Assembly: GCA_002309075.1 (NCBI GenBank)
Contig: DBWP01000012.1
Location: 21,468 to 53,116, forward strand
Length of the DNA stretch: 31,649 nt
From: Candidatus Saccharibacteria bacterium UBA1235
GTDB lineage: Bacteria; Patescibacteriota; Saccharimonadia; Saccharimonadales; Saccharimonadaceae
Reading direction: 5' to 3'
This document shows positions 22,445 through 30,489 of this stretch, in pieces. The position numbers and the translations under genes were made by a program. Under the pieces are notes generated by a model. The model did not search any database and was not told the origin of the DNA. It was given only the letters and a program-made list of their open reading frames with translations. The first letter of the stretch is position 1. Each line of letters opens with the position of its first letter.

Positions 22445-25144
22445 TTAATTATTCTTTTTGTTCTTAGAATTAGCTGATTTAAGATTAAGGTTCGAAGTGG
22501 CCGTATAGCCAGCAGCATCTGAAACAGTAAACTTAAGCGAAGATTCTGAGCCATTTAATTTATATCCAGAAATGGTCCCGTTGTCGCTCAATGTGATATT
22601 CTTTACTTCTGTGCCATCTACATAAAGTGTATATCCAGAAATTTTTTCACTACCTTTTCTGATCGTAGCGATAATGTAATCTCCACTAGTAGAAAGAGAA
22701 ACTTCCGGCGATGAATATTCACAAGTGTCGCTTATTTCGGCATTATATGGCTCTGGTGCATTATATTCAGATTTTCCAGTTACTGGATCAATAATCTTAG
22801 TAACCTCGACCTCAATCTTGTAATCTTCTGGTGTACATTCGCTAGCGAGCATATGGCTATAGCGATTAAAGGTTAGGGTTTCTTTCGATACGCCGGAGTT
22901 CTTTTCAGCGTTAAACCAGCTTGGCCAAATATCAGTCTGCCCATTAACGGTTAAAGTTTTAATTCCAGCTGGTTTCGTTGGTTGGTCTCCACTATGCCAT
23001 TTGCCTTCTGGCTCATAAACTTCTTTATGTACGCGCTCCATATAGTTGCCGATAGTGTATCGTACTACATTATTTGAATTAGACGAGAGCCCAGATCCAT
23101 CGTGGTTACCATTCCAGACGAGGGTCGAAATAGCAGTTGAATAACTTTCCATCAACGAGTCTTTAGTTATGGCAGAGTTTGAAGTCGTAGTAGTACCAGT
23201 TTTAGTAGCGGTCCAAACACCAGGGACAACAAAGCCATCATTATTAAACCAGCGCGCGGAACGATCGCTTAAAATACTTGAAATCATGTAGGCCACTTGT
23301 TCGTCGACAACGCGGGTAGCCGGAGAGTCGGTCCATGATTCTACGGTATCACCGTTAGCGTTTTTGACTTCTAGAACATATGCGATGTCTTTGTATGAAC
23401 CGCCACGGGCAAGGGAAGCATATGCGTTGGCATGCTCTACCATTTTTACTCCACAGCCAGAGCCGATAGCGATCGACAAACCATAATAGCTACGATTCTC
23501 ACAGTAACTCGTATCGCCAAGGGCGTGTGCAATTTCAAGAGAATTATCGATGCCATTAATATATAATGCTTTTACAGCGGCAATATTAAGCGAGTGACCA
23601 AGTGAGAAGCGGATAGTGACATTACCATAGAACTGACCAGTAGCATTTGTCATAGAACATTTGCCGGTGTAGCCAGCACAATAAAGTTTATCGATATTTT
23701 CATCTTTTAGAATTGAACCTGGGCCATAGTTAATACCATCCCGCTTCATAAAGAGCGGCGAATAATCAAGAATTGGCTTAATAGTGGAGCCCGGTTCAAT
23801 AAGCGAATCAGTCGTTACGTTAACTTCGCCGTATGTAGTATTATAAAAGTCAATTGACCCGACCATGGCAAGAACCTGAGATGTTTCAACATCGATCGAG
23901 ACTAAAGCAATGTCGTCACTTTTATTAACATAAGTGTGCGTTTTACCAACAGCAACTGCATCTTCAGCAATTTGCTGAGCACGATAGTCCAAAGTGGTTT
24001 TAATAGTCCAGCCACCAGAACGCATAGCGGAAATTCCGTATTTTTCTTCAAGTTGAGAACGAACCTCGAGGACAAAATGAGGGGCTAACATATCAGAATA
24101 TTGGCTAGATTCTGGCCTAATCGTAGCGAGAATATCGACTTGCTTAGCTTCTTCGGCTTCATCTTTGGTAATATAGCCCATTTCAACCATCGCGTCTAAT
24201 GTGTATTGCTGACGCCAAATCAATTGCTCATGACCATACTCATTATATGGATTAAGTACGGCTGGGTTATTCGGAATAGCCGCAAGAAGCGCAGACTCAG
24301 CAAGCGTTAAATCTTTCGCAGATTTACCGAAATAAGTACGCGCAGCGGATTCAACACCATTACGGCGTCCACCATAAGGTGATTGATTTAAATACATCGT
24401 AATGATTTGATCTTTAGAATACATACGTTCTAGTTCTATTGCTAGAATTAACTCTTTAATTTTACGAGTTAAACCACCACGATTCTGGCTTTGCGCTTCG
24501 CTAGCAAAATATACTTGTTTGATAAGCTGTTGGGTTAATGTTGAGCCGCCTTGAACTCCATGACCAGAAATAGTAGAGAAGAACGCACGAATCAAACCGG
24601 CCGGATCAACACCGATATGGTTGTAGAAATTACGGTCCTCAATAGCAACGGTAGCCTGATACATGTATGGAGAAATATCTTCCGCATCAACCACTAACCG
24701 ATAGTTGTCGTTTCCAGTGTCTTTCCAAAGAACTACACCGTTACGATCAAGATAAGTATTAACCGTTTCGGAGATATTCATTTCGTCAAGACGAATAGCA
24801 TCGATATCTTTTTTATAATAAATAAATAAAGCACCAATAAATAGGACGAAAACTATAAATAAGATACCCAAGGTTTTTAGAATTTGTCTTTGACCGCGCC
24901 TAGAAAACCACCAGCGAAAAACTTGCTTAGGATGAAGTCGTGCAAGAAGTCTCTTTACTGGTTCTTTTGGAAGAGTCGCAAGATATTCAGCGTGTTCGCG
25001 TTCTTCAATTTCGCGACGAGCTTTTACCTTAGCTTTATGTTTTTTCCAAAATTCTTTTATATTCTCGGAAAATTTCCCCTCACGAGTTTTTTCGATAACC
25101 TTTTTGGAGATATTTTTCGCAGTTCTAAAATTCTTTTTAGCCAT
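22445..25144 (-). CDS. Class A penicillin-binding protein (bifunctional peptidoglycan synthase)
   Basis: This 899-residue enzyme polymerises and cross-links peptidoglycan outside the membrane. Seen in order: a basic cytoplasmic tail of 90 residues, a transmembrane helix at 91-109, a glycosyltransferase 51 domain (EDRNFYNHIGVD with Glu169, GGSTLTQQLIKQ, RKIKELILAIELE), and a transpeptidase domain with STIK at 453-456 (nucleophile Ser453), SLN at 518-520 and KTG at 648-650. A Thr/Ser/Asn-rich C-terminal part of about 130 residues with Ig-like character follows (from about 770). It is divergent from murJ across only 35 bp, pairing polymerase and lipid II flippase. Predicted leaderless. Confidence 0.95.
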   Translation of the reverse strand: MAKKNFRTAKNISKKVIEKTREGKFSENIKEFWKKHKAKVKARREIEEREHAEYLATLPKEPVKRLLARLHPKQVFRWWFSRRGQRQILKTLGILFIVFVLFIGALFIYYKKDIDAIRLDEMNISETVNTYLDRNGVVLWKDTGNDNYRLVVDAEDISPYMYQATVAIEDRNFYNHIGVDPAGLIRAFFSTISGHGVQGGSTLTQQLIKQVYFASEAQSQNRGGLTRKIKELILAIELERMYSKDQIITMYLNQSPYGGRRNGVESAARTYFGKSAKDLTLAESALLAAIPNNPAVLNPYNEYGHEQLIWRQQYTLDAMVEMGYITKDEAEEAKQVDILATIRPESSQYSDMLAPHFVLEVRSQLEEKYGISAMRSGGWTIKTTLDYRAQQIAEDAVAVGKTHTYVNKSDDIALVSIDVETSQVLAMVGSIDFYNTTYGEVNVTTDSLIEPGSTIKPILDYSPLFMKRDGINYGPGSILKDENIDKLYCAGYTGKCSMTNATGQFYGNVTIRFSLGHSLNIAAVKALYINGIDNSLEIAHALGDTSYCENRSYYGLSIAIGSGCGVKMVEHANAYASLARGGSYKDIAYVLEVKNANGDTVESWTDSPATRVVDEQVAYMISSILSDRSARWFNNDGFVVPGVWTATKTGTTTTSNSAITKDSLMESYSTAISTLVWNGNHDGSGLSSNSNNVVRYTIGNYMERVHKEVYEPEGKWHSGDQPTKPAGIKTLTVNGQTDIWPSWFNAEKNSGVSKETLTFNRYSHMLASECTPEDYKIEVEVTKIIDPVTGKSEYNAPEPYNAEISDTCEYSSPEVSLSTSGDYIIATIRKGSEKISGYTLYVDGTEVKNITLSDNGTISGYKLNGSESSLKFTVSDAAGYTATSNLNLKSANSKNKKNN

Positions 25145-25151
25145 ATATATT

Positions 25152-25160
25152 ATTATATCA
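25152..25160 (-). promoter_or_regulatory. Extended -10 promoter of the class A PBP gene (leaderless)
   Basis: Minus strand TG-A-TATAAT, ending 7 nt before the ATG. Only 2 bp separate its TG from the TG of the murJ promoter. Confidence 0.7.
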
Positions 25161-25162
25161 CG

Positions 25163-25171
25163 TGTTATAAT
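25163..25171 (+). promoter_or_regulatory. Extended -10 promoter of murJ (leaderless)
   Basis: TG-T-TATAAT ending 8 nt before the murJ ATG. With the opposing PBP promoter it makes a 20-bp palindrome centred on CACGTG. Confidence 0.7.
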
Positions 25172-25179
25172 TAATACAT

Positions 25180-26820
25180 ATGAAAAAGTTTAAGTTCAAG
25201 TCCGTCGTTGCAATGGTGAGTGCAAAAATGTCTGTTAAATCAGCAGCGATCATATTGGCTACTTCGACTTTAATTTCTGCCTTACTGGGACTATTTCGTG
25301 ACCGTCTTTTAAATTCATATTATCTCGGTACTTATCCGACCGGAATCGACGCTTATACTGCGGCTTTTACGATCCCAGATTTTATGTTCTTTATTTTAAC
25401 ATCAGGCGCACTAGCGGTGTCCTTCGTTCCAGTATTCAATCAGAGGTTAATCACTGGAAATAAAAAATCTGCATGGGAATTGTCTTCATCGCTTTTAAAT
25501 TTCTTAGCAATATTAACCCTGATTACAAGTATTTTAATTATGATTTTCGCAGATCCATTGATCCGCTACATCGTTAGCCCAGGCTTAGATGATTCTGGTA
25601 TGATTTTAGCTATCAATATGACCCGGGTAATCGCAATAAACCCATTCTTATTTTCAATTGCGACTGTCCTCACATCAATCCAACAGGCGGTCGGAAGATT
25701 CGTCTTTTATGCATTTGCGCCTGCTATATATAATATAGGTATTATTATTGGTATCACCTGCTTTACTAATGGCATAAATCTATTTGGTATACAGATCTTC
25801 GAGGGCGGGATCATGGGCGTAGCTTTAGGAGTTATTTTAGGCGCTATTATGCAGTTAATCGTTTCTATTATTGGGCTATTTGGTCTTGGGTTTGATTATA
25901 ATTTTAAAATCTATTGGAGAAACCAGGGTTTTAGAACTATCTTAAAACTTCTTCCACCGCGCTCTTTAGACCAGGGGATTGATTATGTCAATGCTATCGT
26001 AAACACAAACTTATCGTCCAGAATGGGCGCTGGTGCAGTTCGTTCGTTTAACCAAGCTTCTACTCTTCATCAAATGCCAATTAATTTGATTGGTGTAGCT
26101 ATTTCGACTGCATTTTTCCCGAAATTAACTGAAGAAATTGGAGCTGGCGATAAAAGCGAATTTTATAATACATTCAGGAAAGCGCTCAGAATGATTCTAT
26201 GGATTTCGCTTCCGATTGCCGCGATTGCATTTTTTACTCGTGGATACGTAACAAGCTTCATTTCTAACATTGGTAACAATGATAGTAACGGGACAATTGC
26301 GTCAGTGCTTGGAACTTTATGTATCGCAATTTTTGCACGTAGCGTTTTTCATATCGCATCGCGCGGATTTTATGCCTATCAAGATACGAAAACTCCATTT
26401 AGAATTTCAATTATAGCAATTGGATTAACAATCGCTCTATCTGTCTGGTTTTACCTTCTTAACTGGGGTGTAGACGGCCTTGGTTTAGCGCAATCAATCG
26501 GCGCAATCGTTGAAATAATAATATTATTATATATACTACAGCGTCGCAGTGAAAGAAAAATCTTAAATCGCGATTTCTGGAAGTCACTGATAAAGATGTC
26601 TGTCGCAACTATAGTTGCAGGCTGTGTCGCTTTTTCACTTACAAAGTTTATTCCTCTGATGGCAACGGATACGTCGCTCGTAATTACGGTGCCAAAATTC
26701 TTACTAATATCAATTTTGTCGATATTGTCATATGTAGTCGCAAGTTATTTCTTGAACCTTGATGAAGTCAAGCCGATTGTTGACTATATTAAAAGAATAT
26801 TGTTCAGAAACGCTAAATAG
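25180..26820 (+). CDS. murJ: Lipid II flippase MurJ
   Basis: MurJ moves lipid II across the cytoplasmic membrane for peptidoglycan synthesis. The 546-residue polytopic protein (about 14 helices, MOP/MviN superfamily) shows the conserved start ATSTLISALLGLFRDRLL, AFTIPDFMFFILTSGALAVSFVPVF and, mid-protein, a GAVRSFNQASTLHQMPINLIGVAISTAFFPKL region (given here as a landmark). Basic residues Arg in FRDR and RSFNQA fit the charged cavity. A basic N-terminal extension of about 20 residues precedes the first helix. The stop TAG is followed at once by the gatC promoter. Divergence from the PBP gene fits a shared role in wall synthesis. Confidence 0.94.
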   Translation: MKKFKFKSVVAMVSAKMSVKSAAIILATSTLISALLGLFRDRLLNSYYLGTYPTGIDAYTAAFTIPDFMFFILTSGALAVSFVPVFNQRLITGNKKSAWELSSSLLNFLAILTLITSILIMIFADPLIRYIVSPGLDDSGMILAINMTRVIAINPFLFSIATVLTSIQQAVGRFVFYAFAPAIYNIGIIIGITCFTNGINLFGIQIFEGGIMGVALGVILGAIMQLIVSIIGLFGLGFDYNFKIYWRNQGFRTILKLLPPRSLDQGIDYVNAIVNTNLSSRMGAGAVRSFNQASTLHQMPINLIGVAISTAFFPKLTEEIGAGDKSEFYNTFRKALRMILWISLPIAAIAFFTRGYVTSFISNIGNNDSNGTIASVLGTLCIAIFARSVFHIASRGFYAYQDTKTPFRISIIAIGLTIALSVWFYLLNWGVDGLGLAQSIGAIVEIIILLYILQRRSERKILNRDFWKSLIKMSVATIVAGCVAFSLTKFIPLMATDTSLVITVPKFLLISILSILSYVVASYFLNLDEVKPIVDYIKRILFRNAK

Positions 26821-26829
26821 TGGTATAAT
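26821..26829 (+). promoter_or_regulatory. Extended -10 promoter of the gat operon (leaderless)
   Basis: TG-G-TATAAT begins right after the murJ stop and ends 7 nt before the gatC ATG. Confidence 0.7.
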
Positions 26830-26836
26830 TTAAAGT

Positions 26837-27124
26837 ATGGAAATAAAACGCGAGGACATTTTACATCTAGCAGAGTTGTCAGATATTTCGTTAAGTGACA
26901 CCGAAATCGATAGTCTTGGAAATGATTTACAAAATATTATTAAATATATTTCTCAACTAGATAATTTAAATACAGATAACGTAGAGCCGACCTACCAGGT
27001 TTTTGAAATGGAAAATGTTTGGCGAGAGGACGAAATCGCCACGCAAGACGCTTCGCGCGAGGAATTATTATCTCTAACGAAAGAAGAAGAAGATAACCAA
27101 ATTAAAGTTCCAAAGGTATTATAA
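26837..27124 (+). CDS. gatC: GatC subunit of aspartyl/glutamyl-tRNA amidotransferase
   Basis: GatC is the small linker chain of GatCAB, which turns Glu-tRNA-Gln and/or Asp-tRNA-Asn into the amidated forms. The 95-residue protein has the family pattern DILHLAELSDISLSDTEIDSLGNDLQNIIKYISQLDNLNT (landmark split here for length) and VEPTYQV, WREDE near the end. Length is normal. It heads the operon gatC-gatA-(HEPN-like)-gatB, with 1 nt to gatA. Its presence suggests that one or both of GlnRS and AsnRS are missing from the genome, which this window cannot show. Confidence 0.94.
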   Translation: MEIKREDILHLAELSDISLSDTEIDSLGNDLQNIIKYISQLDNLNTDNVEPTYQVFEMENVWREDEIATQDASREELLSLTKEEEDNQIKVPKVL

Positions 27125-27125
27125 A

Positions 27126-28496
27126 ATGAAGATTGCAAACAAAGATATCTCGGCTGTGAGTTTAGTCAAAGAAGCGCTGGAAAAGGCGAAAAAATATAAA
27201 GATTACAATATTTTTATATCCATGAACGAAGAAGCTGCCTTAAAAGAAGCCGCTGAAATTGATGAAAAAATTGCGCGTGGCGAAAAAGTAGGAAAGCTCG
27301 CTGGCGTACCTTTTGCTCTTAAAGATAATTTCCTAAGCCCAGACGGCCAGACGACTGCTGGCGCTCATATTTTAGAAGGATTTAAATCTCCAGTTACTGC
27401 TACGATAGTAGAAAAACTAAAAGCTGAAGGCGCCATCGTAATCGGCCGAACAAATTTGGACGCTTTCGCACATGGTTCTTCAACCGAAAACTCATATTTT
27501 GGCCCAACCCGCAACGCTTACGATTTTGAAAGAGTAGCTGGTGGCTCATCTGGCGGCTCAGCTGTTGCCGTAGCATTAGACATTGTGCCATTTGCGACAG
27601 GCTCAGATACTGGCGGCTCGATTAGACAGCCAGCAGCATTTAATGGCGTTTATGGGTTAAAACCAACCTATGGATCAACTTCGCGCTATGGCGTTGTCGC
27701 GATGGCATCTTCTACTGATAGCATGGGATTCTTTACTAAGACTCCAGAAGATATGGATTTATTAATGTCTATTACTTCTGGTCAAGATAAAAAAGATCTA
27801 ACAACTCTTCCAGATTTTTATAACACTTCTGAATCTAAAGAAGTTAAAAGAATCGGTATCATTAAGGATTTTGACAATGAGTCTGTAGACGCAGAAATTA
27901 GGGAAGCACTTAAAACTAAGTGTGAAGCGCTAAGAAATAAAGGTTTTGAAATCGTTGAACTTGATATGCCGGTCTTGAAATACGCGCTCGCGGTATATTA
28001 TATTATTCAGCCGGCGGAAGTAGCGAGCAATTTGTCGCGCTATGATGGCGTACGCTATGGCTTCCGTTCCGAAGATTCAAAAGATTTAGATAGTTTATAT
28101 GAAAAAACCCGAGACGAAGGCTTTATGCCTGAAAATAAACGCCGAATCATGATCGGGAATTTCGTTTTATCGTCCGGATTTTATGACGCATATTTCCTAA
28201 AAGCTGCGAAAGCTCGTACTCTTATCATTAAAGAATACGAAGATGCGTTTTCAAAATGCGATTTCATATTAACACCTGTTTCATCAAACCCAGCTTTTAA
28301 GCTTGGTGAAAAAGTGAATGATCCTGTAGCGATGTATCTTGAAGATTTGATGAGCGTATCAGTTAACCTCGCTGGTGTACCTGGTCTTTCAATTCCAGCT
28401 GGAATGACAAAAGCTGGTCTTCCGATTGGTCTACAATTAGTCGGTCCACGTCGTAGCGATAAAAATTTAATTGAATTTTCAAAGGAGCTTATCTAA
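27126..28496 (+). CDS. gatA: GatA amidase subunit
   Basis: GatA hydrolyses glutamine and delivers ammonia to GatB. The 456-residue amidase-signature protein has the Ser-cisSer-Lys triad: Lys in GVPFALKDNF, the cis-Ser in SDTGGSIRQPAAF and the Ser nucleophile in the same segment, after the Gly/Ser-rich VAGGSSGGSAVAVA. The C-terminal LAGVPGLSIPAGMTKAGLPIG, usual for the family, is present. The length is slightly below the usual 480-490. The ATG follows the gatC stop by 1 nt without a good Shine-Dalgarno, so coupling is likely. It overlaps the following gene by one base (TAATG). Confidence 0.96.
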   Translation: MKIANKDISAVSLVKEALEKAKKYKDYNIFISMNEEAALKEAAEIDEKIARGEKVGKLAGVPFALKDNFLSPDGQTTAGAHILEGFKSPVTATIVEKLKAEGAIVIGRTNLDAFAHGSSTENSYFGPTRNAYDFERVAGGSSGGSAVAVALDIVPFATGSDTGGSIRQPAAFNGVYGLKPTYGSTSRYGVVAMASSTDSMGFFTKTPEDMDLLMSITSGQDKKDLTTLPDFYNTSESKEVKRIGIIKDFDNESVDAEIREALKTKCEALRNKGFEIVELDMPVLKYALAVYYIIQPAEVASNLSRYDGVRYGFRSEDSKDLDSLYEKTRDEGFMPENKRRIMIGNFVLSSGFYDAYFLKAAKARTLIIKEYEDAFSKCDFILTPVSSNPAFKLGEKVNDPVAMYLEDLMSVSVNLAGVPGLSIPAGMTKAGLPIGLQLVGPRRSDKNLIEFSKELI

Positions 28497-28915
28497 TGAA
28501 CGGCGGGGTAGTCACTTTTATTATTGCGATTATTATTATTGGAATCTTCTTGGTCGTCGCCATGATGTTGACGCGGAAACGCGCACATAAATTCAACACC
28601 GAAGATTACCAAACCAGATTTTTAAAAATCGAGAATGGCTTAAATAAAAATAATCCAGCAACTTTTGCTTTAACTATTATTGGCGGCGATAAATTACTTG
28701 ATAAAGCTCTGATTGAAGCCGGTATCCCAGGAAAAACAATGGGCGAACGTTTAAAAAAATCTGGCGACAAGTTCACCGATCTAAACGCAGTTTGGACCGC
28801 ACATAAACTCCGAAATATTATTGCGCATGAGGACGATTTAGATCTAAGTTATAAACAAGCAGCGAGAGCTCTCGTGATTTATAAGCAAGCACTTAAAGAT
28901 TTAGGAGCAATCTAA
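28496..28915 (+). CDS. Small membrane protein with HEPN-like RxxxxH motif, inside the gat operon
   Basis: I do not recognise this 139-residue protein as a named gene. Residues 5-25 form a transmembrane helix ending in RKRAHK, leaving a helical cytoplasmic domain. Residues 100-111 read WTAHKLRNIIAH, matching the Rx4-6H motif (Arg106, His111) of HEPN domains, and the flanking LNAVWTAHKLRN and AHEDDLDLSYKQAARAL segments resemble DUF4145-like HEPN proteins. HEPN proteins often are RNases in toxin or defence systems, but many are non-catalytic. Here it shares its start with the gatA stop and its stop with the gatB start (TAATG at both ends), so it is translated in step with GatA and GatB. AAGGAG lies upstream. 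A role in tRNA metabolism or at the membrane is a guess. Confidence 0.72.
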   Translation: MNGGVVTFIIAIIIIGIFLVVAMMLTRKRAHKFNTEDYQTRFLKIENGLNKNNPATFALTIIGGDKLLDKALIEAGIPGKTMGERLKKSGDKFTDLNAVWTAHKLRNIIAHEDDLDLSYKQAARALVIYKQALKDLGAI

Positions 28916-30336
28916 TGAAATATTTTCCGACTATCGGCATCGAATGCCACGTACAACTATCCACGAAAACCAAATTATTTTCTGAGGTTGATAATGACGC
29001 TCGGGGTAAAGAACCAAATTCCTGCGTTTCACCGATAGATTACGCGCTGCCAGGAATGCTTCCGAGATTAAATGGCGAAGCTATTAAATTCGCCGTGCGT
29101 GCTGGAAAAGCAATGAATTGTGAGATTAATAAAAGCTCTCGCTTCGATCGCAAACATTATTTCTATCCAGATTCGCCAAAAGGTTATCAAATTACCCAAT
29201 TTTATCATCCAATCATTGGGGCAGGGTTCGTAGAGCTTCCGTCTGGCGAAAAAGTCAGAATTGAGCATGCCCACCTTGAAGGTGACGCTGGTAAATTGAC
29301 GCATTTTGGTAGTTATTCTTTAGTTGATCTAAACCGCGTTGATACGCCGTTAATCGAAATCGTATCAATGCCAGATATTCATTCCGCCAAAGCGGCGCAC
29401 GATTACTGTAAGGAACTTTGGCGTCTAATGCGATACGCCAAGGTGACTCATGGCGATTTATATAACGGCAACATGCGATTCGACGTGAACGTATCCCTAG
29501 CACCAGAAGACTCCGATGAGCTTGGTACGCGCGCTGAAGTAAAAAATTTGAACTCGTTTAGAAGCGTAGAACGAGCAGTAGAGTATGAAATTAAGAGACA
29601 GACTAAAATCCTTGAAGCTGGCGAACGCGTAATTCAAGAGACTCGCGGCTGGAGTGATGCAACTGGCGAAACTACTGGACAGCGCTCAAAAGAGGAAGCA
29701 AAAGACTATCGTTATATGCCAGAGCCAGATCTCCCGCCAGTTAATTTGTCGGCTGAGTTTATCGATGAACAATTAGCTGATTTTCCATTAATGCCAGCCG
29801 ATTATCGGGAGAAATTCAAAGGCATTATCGCAGAAGACACGCTCGAAGTTCTACTCGACTACCCAGAGCTAATGAAAAAACTCGGGGAGCTTCCGACGGA
29901 TCCTACCACTATAAAACTCGTCTCAAATCTTTTCGCATCAGTACTACTAGCTGAAGAAAAATCGGCAGAATATTTGAACGATTTGCCGGACAAAAAGCAG
30001 CTTTCTGAACTTGCAGAAATGAATGAAAAGAAAGAGTTGTCGTCGACGGCAACGAAAGAAGTTTTCTTACGCTTATTTGACCCACAAATGAAGGGCAAAG
30101 ACACAAAAGCTATTGCTAAAGAACTTGGCGTAATCCAGGAAAACGATCTCGGAGCGCTTGAGGCGATTGTAGATATGGTGTTAGCAAAGCCAGAAACCAA
30201 GAAAGCTCAAGATGACTTTAAAAACGGAGAAGAAAAAGTGATTGGATTCTTAGTCGGCCAGGTAATGAAGGAATCTAAGGGCAAAGCAAACCCGTCGGTC
30301 GCACAGCAGATTTTAAGAGAAAAGTTGACAAAATAA
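28915..30336 (+). CDS. gatB: GatB kinase/transamidase subunit
   Basis: GatB activates the misacylated Glu or Asp on tRNA with ATP and transfers ammonia to it. The 473-residue protein has GIECHVQLSTKTKLFSE near the start, ALPGMLPRLN, the RKHYFYPDSPKGYQITQF region (split), RIEHAHLEGDAGK, RFDVNVSL, and a C-terminal YqeY-like tail domain that binds tRNA (GFLVGQVMKESKGKANPSV). Length is normal. It is coupled by one-base overlap to the HEPN-like gene. Its last codons carry the -35 TTGACA of the promoter at 30325. Confidence 0.97.
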   Translation: MKYFPTIGIECHVQLSTKTKLFSEVDNDARGKEPNSCVSPIDYALPGMLPRLNGEAIKFAVRAGKAMNCEINKSSRFDRKHYFYPDSPKGYQITQFYHPIIGAGFVELPSGEKVRIEHAHLEGDAGKLTHFGSYSLVDLNRVDTPLIEIVSMPDIHSAKAAHDYCKELWRLMRYAKVTHGDLYNGNMRFDVNVSLAPEDSDELGTRAEVKNLNSFRSVERAVEYEIKRQTKILEAGERVIQETRGWSDATGETTGQRSKEEAKDYRYMPEPDLPPVNLSAEFIDEQLADFPLMPADYREKFKGIIAEDTLEVLLDYPELMKKLGELPTDPTTIKLVSNLFASVLLAEEKSAEYLNDLPDKKQLSELAEMNEKKELSSTATKEVFLRLFDPQMKGKDTKAIAKELGVIQENDLGALEAIVDMVLAKPETKKAQDDFKNGEEKVIGFLVGQVMKESKGKANPSVAQQILREKLTK

Positions 30337-30353
30337 GCAAAGTGTGCTATAAT
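30325..30353 (+). promoter_or_regulatory. Consensus promoter P1 upstream of fusA
   Basis: TTGACA within the gatB end, 17 nt ending AAAGTGTGC, TATAAT (30348-30353). The expected start at about 30360 lies directly before a terminator hairpin. Confidence 0.8.
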
Positions 30354-30360
30354 GGAAAGA

Positions 30361-30389
30361 TAGAGCTGTTTTAAAAGCTCTATTTTTTT
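30361..30389 (+). terminator. Rho-independent terminator after gatB and directly behind P1
   Basis: TAGAGCT (30361-30367), 8-nt loop, AGCTCTA (30376-30382), then seven T. It can end the gat operon; transcripts from P1 would be only about 30 nt unless they read through. Confidence 0.85.
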
Positions 30390-30416
30390 GTTTTTAATCT
30401 AAAAGTGTGGTATAAT
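30388..30416 (+). promoter_or_regulatory. Promoter P2 of fusA
   Basis: TTGTTT, 17 nt ending AAAGTGTGG, TATAAT (30411-30416). The expected start near 30423 gives a leader of about 67 nt that ends in AAGGAG three bases before the ATG. I saw no convincing stable structure in that leader. Confidence 0.75.
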
Positions 30417-30489
30417 GGTTAAAAATCTGGCTTGTTTTTGAGTGTGGAACTTAAGAAAGCAGGAATAAATAATAATTATAAAGGAGCAT

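Noticed and set aside
24884..25174. A 96-codon ORF antisense to the PBP 5' end
   Set aside because: It lies opposite clearly coding sequence and its composition mirrors the basic PBP tail.
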